This document shows positions 57,541-64,000 of a stretch of DNA of 64,000 nucleotides, in pieces (position 1 is the first letter of the stretch; each line of letters opens with the position of its first letter). The notes beneath the pieces were generated by a model that worked only from the letters and a program-made list of their open reading frames with translations, searched no databases and was not told the origin of the DNA. The DNA is from Chaetoderma sp. LZ-2023a (taxonomy: Eukaryota; Mollusca; Caudofoveata; Chaetodermatida; Chaetodermatidae): contig CM067373.1 in the NCBI GenBank assembly GCA_034401795.1, positions 89,796,996-89,860,995 on the forward strand. Direction: 5' to 3'. A program made the position numbers and the translations under genes.

Positions 57541-58053
57541 ACATGATTTATTTTGTTCAGATGGAAGCACGATAAGACTTAGAGTCTTATGCCCGTGTCT
57601 CCCATACAAATTGGGTCTGTCATGCTTTTCTATTGTTTTTATTCAAAAGTGATTTTATAATTTTCCATGTTTCTTTTTTTATGTTTTTATTATTTGGTCC
57701 AACTTATTTTTATATTTTTTTAAACTTTGTCTCGTTATACTTTGTTTGACTTTTTATAAATGTAAAATAAAGTTGCTGTTTTTTATGACAGGCAGATATC
57801 AATCCTCTTGTCAGCCATGGTTTAGTAGGGTTGTGCTTGAATAATTTATTTTCTTTCATGGGAAAACTGTGCTCAAAGATATCACATCATCACATGACTC
57901 TATATCTATCACTTCGTTCCAGTCTACCTCAGACATGACTGGGTTAAATTTTTCAATGTTGACCTGATTCATTTCTCTACACTTAATTTTTTCGTTTTTA
58001 AATGGTCTGCTGCAGTTTGCCTGTTTTTCAAGGATAAAAATTGGTAGGTGATC

Positions 58054-58620
58054 TCATGTGTCTGCTACGAAAATTCCTGAATGTGTTTTGTTGATGAAAC
58101 TGATATTATTACTGAATATATTATCAATAGTTCTGGCCGAACTCTCAGTAATTCTGGTCGGCTTAGTTATGTTTGGATAAAAGGAATGTGCATTTAGCAA
58201 ATTTGTAAAACTTTGTGAATGAGAGCAGTTTTGTTCCATCAGGTCAATATTGAAATCACTTATGAGGTACACTGTTTTGTTTTCTTTTTGAATATCATTT
58301 AAGGTTGCTCCTAGTAGGTCAATAAATTTTCTTTTGTCGCTGTTTGGTGCACTATAGATAGTGTCTATTATTTTATTTTTTCCTTTTTCTGTTGGGATTT
58401 CTATAAACAATGATTCAAAATTTGGGTCCAGAATGGAAAGATCCTCACTCTCAGTGTGCTGAATATTATCCTTGATGTACATGCCTACACCACCAGCCTT
58501 TTTTTTTAATTTTCTGAGATTTTCAATAAATGTGTACTTTTTTATATCTACTTGCTTAGTAGGTGACGTTGATTTTAGCCATGTCTCAATTAAGTCCAAT
58601 AATTCCAAATTCATGTGCAC
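58054..58620 (-). pseudogene. Retrotransposon 2 fragment: APE endonuclease
   Basis: LIETWLKS (catalytic Glu region), KAGGVGMYIKDN, IDTIYSAP, LISDFNIDLM (where family members have GDFN or GDYN) and ARTIDNIFSNN. The Gly-to-Ser change in the D-x-N loop and the frame breaks on both sides make it inactive. Confidence 0.85.
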
Positions 58621-58716
58621 TCAGTTCTAAAAGGCAGCTTAACCTGTCAATGTTCTTCAGGAGTGATCGTATGTTGGCATGTAAGAGTGAAAAGGTGACA
58701 TGTTCCTTGGATGCTA

Positions 58717-59115
58717 TTAAATTGTTATCAAATCTTTTGGTAGAATGTAGTCACATGATGGTGGTGTTATGTTTAGGTCTGTTCCGTTGTCAGTCATGTT
58801 TGTTTTGCATGTATTTAGTGTAAATGGTTTTATAATTTGCTGGTACATGTGTTCCATATGTTTGTATTTGCAATGCTGATTTAGAATTGCAAGCATATAG
58901 TGTGTATCATTGTCATAGAGATTAAAGGGGAACAGTGATTTGTTGCAGTCGATGCACCACCATGGTTTGTTATTGATTTCAAGATGGGTGTAGTAAGAGC
59001 TTTTGAGCTTAGAGCATTTCAAGTGAATCCAGGTATTACATAAATCGCATAATAGTGCTCTGTATTTCTCTTTTACTGGTTTCCTACAAGTTGAGCAAGG
59101 GAACTTGGCAGGCAT
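58717..59115 (-). pseudogene. Retrotransposon 2 fragment: PHD finger
   Basis: The ATG at 59115 starts MPAKFPCSTCRKPV, as in the first copy. C4HC3 ligands: CSTC, LLCDLC, TWIHLKC, WWCIDC. A low-similarity linker with many Asn and Thr follows and ends in a stop. The frame upstream of this ATG is also open to 59208, but the shared start favours 59115. Confidence 0.9.
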
Positions 59116-59289
59116 TAGGGTTTGGCAGGGGAAGATTGGAGAAAGAAAAGATAGGATAGATGACACCCAGGTATAGGTAGACAATGGACTACAGAGTGGC
59201 TTTCTCATCTTGACGTGGTAACTGTATTGATATTTGATGGTGCAATGGTGGAAATATCAAATATGGTGTGAATGCTTACGCCAAGCACT

Positions 59290-60340
59290 CCTTCAGGCCA
59301 GCTGTTGAATATTTAGACACTAATCTGACTGAAGGCTGTTGTTGCTTTTGGCAGCAACAGCTTCCAGGCATCCCAGTTCTCAGAATATTCACCAGCCTAC
59401 CTGGATAGTTGCTTTGAAATTGGGATTCTGGAAACTAAGGACTCGAATATATATAAATCGATTTCAGCATACGCAAAATAGTAGGTGGAGCTTAGCTAGA
59501 GTTACCTGGTGGAGATGATATATACAGAGTACCTATACAAGCTATTGCATAATGTTGAAATAATGCAGTGGATAGAATAACCAGCATAAAACAAAGATAA
59601 TCTTGGACAACTCTGTAAAATAGACATGAACAGAAAGGGGTAAATAATCGGTGGAGCTGAGTTAAGGTTACCTGGTGGTGATGGATTGTTGTCATTGCAA
59701 AACATTGGCTAAAATAGTTATAATTTGGCTAAGAGGAAATATGGTTAGCAATAACTCCCTCTCAGATTAGTCACAGGTCAGCTGTTGAACATCTCAAAAT
59801 CCTATTTTGACTGTAAGCAGTTGCTACCTTAGGCAGTGTCAGCTTCCAGGCAACCCAGCTTTCAAAAATATTCACCAACCTACCTTATAGTTACTTTGAT
59901 ATTACTTTGATGTTGGGATTCTAAAAGATTATGGATAGTATATCAGTCGATTTCAACACACGTACTGGATAGGCGGAGCTTAGTTAGAGTTATCCGGTGG
60001 TGATGGATGGTCTCAAATTAGAAGCACTCATTTAGACCAGCTGTTGAGTATCTTGAGACTAAGCTGACTGGAAGCTATTGCTGCCTTAGGCAGCAACAGC
60101 TTCCAGGTAATTCAGTTTTCAAAATATTCACCAGCCTACCTCTAAAGTTGCCTTGAACCGTTACAATTTTCATCAGCTCATCTCTATAGTTTCCATTGAA
60201 ATTGAGATTCTGGAAATTCAGTATTCAAGTATATAAATTGTCTTCAGCACATATAAATAGTAACTGGAGCTCAGATAGGGTTACCTGTTGGTGGTGGAAT
60301 GTTGGCATTGGAAAGTATTGGCTAAAATGGTTATAATTTG

Positions 60341-60403
<63 letters not shown>

Positions 60404-62070
60404 GAGAGAGAGAGAGAGTGTATGGACAGCAACAACTCCATGTCAGATTAGTCACATATTGTTTGTGAAGTCTGCAGGTGTTAGTATACATAGACAGAGA
60501 AGCTATACGAGGTTATCACAAAACATTGACATGATACAGTGGATAAGGTAACCAGTAATTAATTATATAATGTTTTTGTTGTGATCAGATAAACTTGTGG
60601 GTCCTAATATCTCAGATTAAGAGTATTCATATAGGCCAGCTGTTGAACATCTCAAAACTTATTTTGACTGAAGGCAGTTGCTACTGAAGGCAGCAACTGC
60701 CGTAGGCAGTAACAACTTCCAGGCAAACTAACTTTCAAAATAATCACCAGCCTACCTGTATGGTTACTTAATATTGAGTTTGTGGAAATTCTGGATCCAT
60801 GAAATATCAATCGATTCCAATACACGTATAGAGTCGGTGGAGCTTAGCTAGAGTTATCTGGTGGTGAAACCAGCAAAACATCCTTTATGCGATATAGCAC
60901 CTTATCTATCTGTTTTGGGTTGTTGAAATATTTTCCAGAAGAAAATTTCATTCATGGTATAGGGGCATGCAAAATAGTGACATACTCAGCAGGATTGGTA
61001 AATTAACCATCCTGTTGCTGTTAGCCACCAGAGAACAATTTCATAAGCAAAACATATTTTTTGGATATGCAAGCAGCATGGATTAAAATTTAAGAGGCAA
61101 ATTCATATATTTTGGCTATCGGGAATGAATAATTCAGTAGGATTGGTTAATTAAGCAAAGTAACAGGGTTTGAGGATTGAGATGGATTATTCTTTTTTAG
61201 GAATTTGTCAGTGAAAGTGTTAAGTTGTTGGGAATGATAACAGAAGGAACCGAATAAAATGATATGTATGTTGGGGTGGGATGGGGGGGGGGGGGTAAAA
61301 AGATGCTATTGAATGTAAACTTAATCAAGGTGAAGAGGTTTTTATGCATTGGGATAATTAAAGTATTAACATTGAGCACTTAAGCAAATAAATGTATTGT
61401 GAAGAACATCTTAAGATAAATATGTATTGTAACCAGTAATTATATAATGTTTTTGTTGTGATCAACTAAACTTGTAAGTCCTAATATGACAATGCCTCAG
61501 ATTAAAAGTATTCACATAGGCCAGCTGTTGAACATCTTAAAACCTATTTTGACTGAAGACAGTTGCTGCCTCATGCAGCAACAACTTTCAGGCAACCAAC
61601 TTTCAAAATATTAACCAGCCTACCTGTATGGTTACTTTATATTGAGTTTGTAGAAATTCTGGATCCATGAAATATCAATCGATTCCAACACACGTGAACA
61701 GTAGGTGGAGCTTAGCTAGAGTTATCTGGTGGTGATGGATGGTTTCAGATTAGAAGCACTCATATAGGCCAGCTGTTGAGTATCTTGAGACTAAGTTGGC
61801 TGGAAGCTGTTGCTGCCTCAGGCAGCAACAGCCTCCAGGTACTTCGGTTTTCAAAGCACTCACCAGCCTACCTCTATAATTACCTTGGAGTTTCAAAATT
61901 TTCATCAGCTCACCTCTATAGTTACCTTGGGAGTTTCAAATTTTTCATCAGCTCGCCTCTATAGTTTCCATTGAGGTTGGGAATCTGGAAATTCAGTATT
62001 CAAGTATATAAATAGACTTCTGCATACATAAATATTAGCTGGAGCCGAGCTAGGGTGGTGGTGGAATGTT
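59290..62070 (+). repeat. Array of about six GTTGCTGCC palindromic repeats
   Basis: The unit order is: GGCCAGCTGTTGAATAT, arms around a GGCAGCAACAGCTTCCAGG core, CACCAGCCTACCT, GTTACTTTGA, GATTCTGGAAATTCAGTATT, TCGATTTCAACACACG and GTGGAGCTTAGCTAGAGTTA. Units begin near 59300, 59770, 60035, 60630, 61520 and 61765, with unequal spacing and partial deletions. Spacer parts (for example AACCAGTAATTA...TGTTTTTGTTGTGATCA near 60550 and 61430) are also repeated, so the array grew by segmental duplication. No protein is encoded. Confidence 0.85.
60344..60418. repeat. GA microsatellite
   Basis: A GA run with a single GG interruption near 60394, inside the palindromic repeat array. Confidence 0.95.
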
Positions 62071-64000
62071 GACATTGCAAAAAATTGGCCAAAATAGTTA
62101 TAATTTGGCTAAAGATGTTGTGAGGACTAGATACCCGATCGCTCTGATTAACTTGACAATCATAATTCAGATTCTCCTTTACTAGAACAAAATGTTTTTT
62201 TAATTTTTGTAATCGGCCCAGCCAAAGCTGAGATAATCATATAGCAACCACCTTGACAACCAAACGTTTTTAGCTAGAGTTGTGACGTCACACCGGGAAG
62301 ACACCAATTCCTATTTAGTCTAGATTATTATCTCGGGGAGCATAGCTAGGCTCTCTACTGCTGCACGTATTAGGTACCTATGCACATATTCTTTGACAAT
62401 CCATTGTTCACACAGGGACACTACATTGTTCGAGATGCACAAAGGTTCAATAATATCGAAGTTGATGACATTTTTGTTGATTAAACTTAAAGGACAAACC
62501 TCATGGTCACGGTGCCTGACATCCCAATTCTAACATATAGGCCTGTTAGACGTGACAGTAACATCGGATTTCGTGTACGTGAATTAGGCTATATTTAATC
62601 AAACCCACCCACACACTTCTTGGAATACAATTCTACAAATGCATATATATCTTATCTTTCTGGATTGACTGCAGAGATTTTGCATATATGATAGGCATGC
62701 ATGTACACAACTTTTTAAATGATAGTTAAGTAGGCCTACACCGCTCAGTGCACGTACGATCGCAATTTAGCATTGTGTAGGCTTATGAATAAATTTTTGA
62801 TTGCAATATAGCAGTTACTCCAGTTATGTGTTTAAAATTAACTAAAATGTCGGGTAAATATAAATCTAATCTAAACTAATCTATTTGCGTATAGTCTACA
62901 TTGACATATTATTGACAGTACAAGCAAAGATAATAGATATAGCAAGATGGGAATTACGTTATAACGTGCATACAATTTTGCGCAGCTTTTACGGTGTAGC
63001 GCTCTCTTACGTCCTTGACGTGACATTATAGGGGGAGGTAATTAAAAACAATTATGTTTTGCTAATAGATCAAGCAATTGTCACCTTTTTACATCAAATT
63101 TACGTATTTAACTGGTGCGATATGGTCAATAATAATTTTGTAGTTTATAGCCCATTTACGTTAATATTACAACTTAATCCAGATATACACGTTTTGCTTT
63201 AAAATAACGTCGATTAGATCAGTGTCTATAGGCCGCCATCTATACTCGCTTGATAGGTCTAGATATTGGTCTACACACACTTGACTAAAAATCGGTGCTC
63301 GGGCGGGCTCCCTAACATATTGACTAAAAATGGGTGTTTTTGTTATTACTCAGAATTTCACCGTGAAGAATCAAATTTGCATTTCCATGATCAATGGTGC
63401 ATGCGTTCATTATTGAACACATGTGTGTTATAATTCCTATTTGATTAGAGAAGTATGAGCAGTTTCTGAAATCGCGTAGGCCTAAGAGATTATGATTAGT
63501 CTGGCGCATATTATTAAATATTTGCTATCGGCTCGAAATTCCCCATGCCTCTGTGGAATGGTAGAGCTTATATCCTATACGGTCATATCTCACAGTGACA
63601 CACTGTTTTAAAATCTGCACAAATCAGAGCAAATCCAATACTTAAACCATTAATCATTATGATAGAGAAAAATGAAACATAGTTGCACATGTGCATTTAG
63701 CTGACATACTCAGCTTTATGGCATTACAAGTCTCGTGATGATCGTTGGCTAATTTCCAAGATACCATGTACGTAAACAAAAATGCTAGGTAAAATTGCTA
63801 AACTTATTCAGTTTCATCTTCGATCTGCAATCTTTCTTACAGATTTGATTGCTCCGTAAAATTAAGTATTATCCGTGTATTTGTAAAGCAAGCAAAGATA
63901 TTTCTCACAGGACCGAACTTAGAGTGAGCCCTGTGCAAAGTTTTTAAAAATTCTTGCTCTGGGCCCCCAGAGAAATATCTAAAGTTCTGGTTGTGTTTCA
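62071..64000. other. No recognisable gene
   Basis: About 1.9 kb, AT-rich, short open frames only. A TGACGTCA palindrome occurs at 62282-62289. Near 63930-63975 the text GAGCCCTGTGCAAAG...GGGCCCCCAGAG resembles parts of the MITE at 44192-44613, so an element may begin at the window edge. Confidence 0.35.

Larger units (their letters stand above)
55834..59115 (-). mobile_element. Non-LTR retrotransposon 2, relative of retrotransposon 1
   Basis: The same domain order is present on the minus strand over about 3.3 kb without large insertions: PHD finger, endonuclease, RT, carboxy-terminal region. It is broken by several stops and shifts, mainly in the RT half (56750-57540), and it has a rearranged or decayed region around 57540-58050. 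It is more decayed than retrotransposon 1 in the RT but has no transposon inside. Confidence 0.9.

Noticed and set aside
60225..60551. Open frames of 87-88 aa around the GA tract
   Set aside because: They are microsatellite translation on both strands.

Overview
This window is nuclear DNA from an animal, most likely a marine invertebrate. It has spliced exons of a deeply conserved metazoan gene, GT-AG introns, many microsatellites, and several families of non-LTR retrotransposons and cut-and-paste DNA transposons. I cannot name the species. No bacterial operons, CRISPR arrays, rRNA genes or convincing tRNA genes are visible.

Host gene (577-4965, minus strand). Three coding exons encode the conserved amino terminus of the HECT-type ubiquitin ligase HECTD1, including the start codon. 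The rest of the gene lies beyond position 1. Intron 1 has absorbed a 1.7 kb dispersed repeat. A 44-bp tandem array at 1-368 lies in intron 3. This is the only convincing host gene.

Transposon-rich flank (5.8-17 kb). A hAT-like inverted-repeat element (5824-13085) is opened by a smaller inverted-repeat element and by an array of a dispersed repeat rich in AAGATGGC motifs. A further copy of that repeat and a 110-bp-armed hairpin follow.

Retrotransposon 1 (17.4-23.4 kb, plus) is a PHD finger / APE endonuclease / reverse transcriptase element. It is cut by a hAT element with a perfect 8-bp target duplication and by a second inverted-repeat element. A relative, retrotransposon 2, lies at 55.8-59.1 kb on the minus strand.

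Large unclassified repeat family (30.6-52.6 kb). One long copy (A, 30.6-38.6 kb) and two partial copies (B1, 41.0-45.7 kb; C, 46.0-52.6 kb) share several kb of mostly non-coding sequence, all in the same orientation. They carry conserved hairpins and a compact minus-strand promoter with TATA, CRE and CCAAT sites, a CACGTG E-box and, in A and B1, a heat-shock element. They also carry a zinc-finger/low-complexity protein ORF and a short ORF at the 5' end of the family. No polymerase, integrase or transposase is visible in this family, so its mobility is unexplained. Copy B1 is interrupted by a 422-bp hAT MITE. Copy C is interrupted by a young 5'-truncated LINE with a 9-bp target duplication. This family is the best candidate for something undescribed.

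Right end (52.6-64 kb). Decayed LINE 3' ends, retrotransposon 2, a 2.8 kb array of palindromic repeats (59.3-62.1 kb), and about 2 kb with nothing recognisable.
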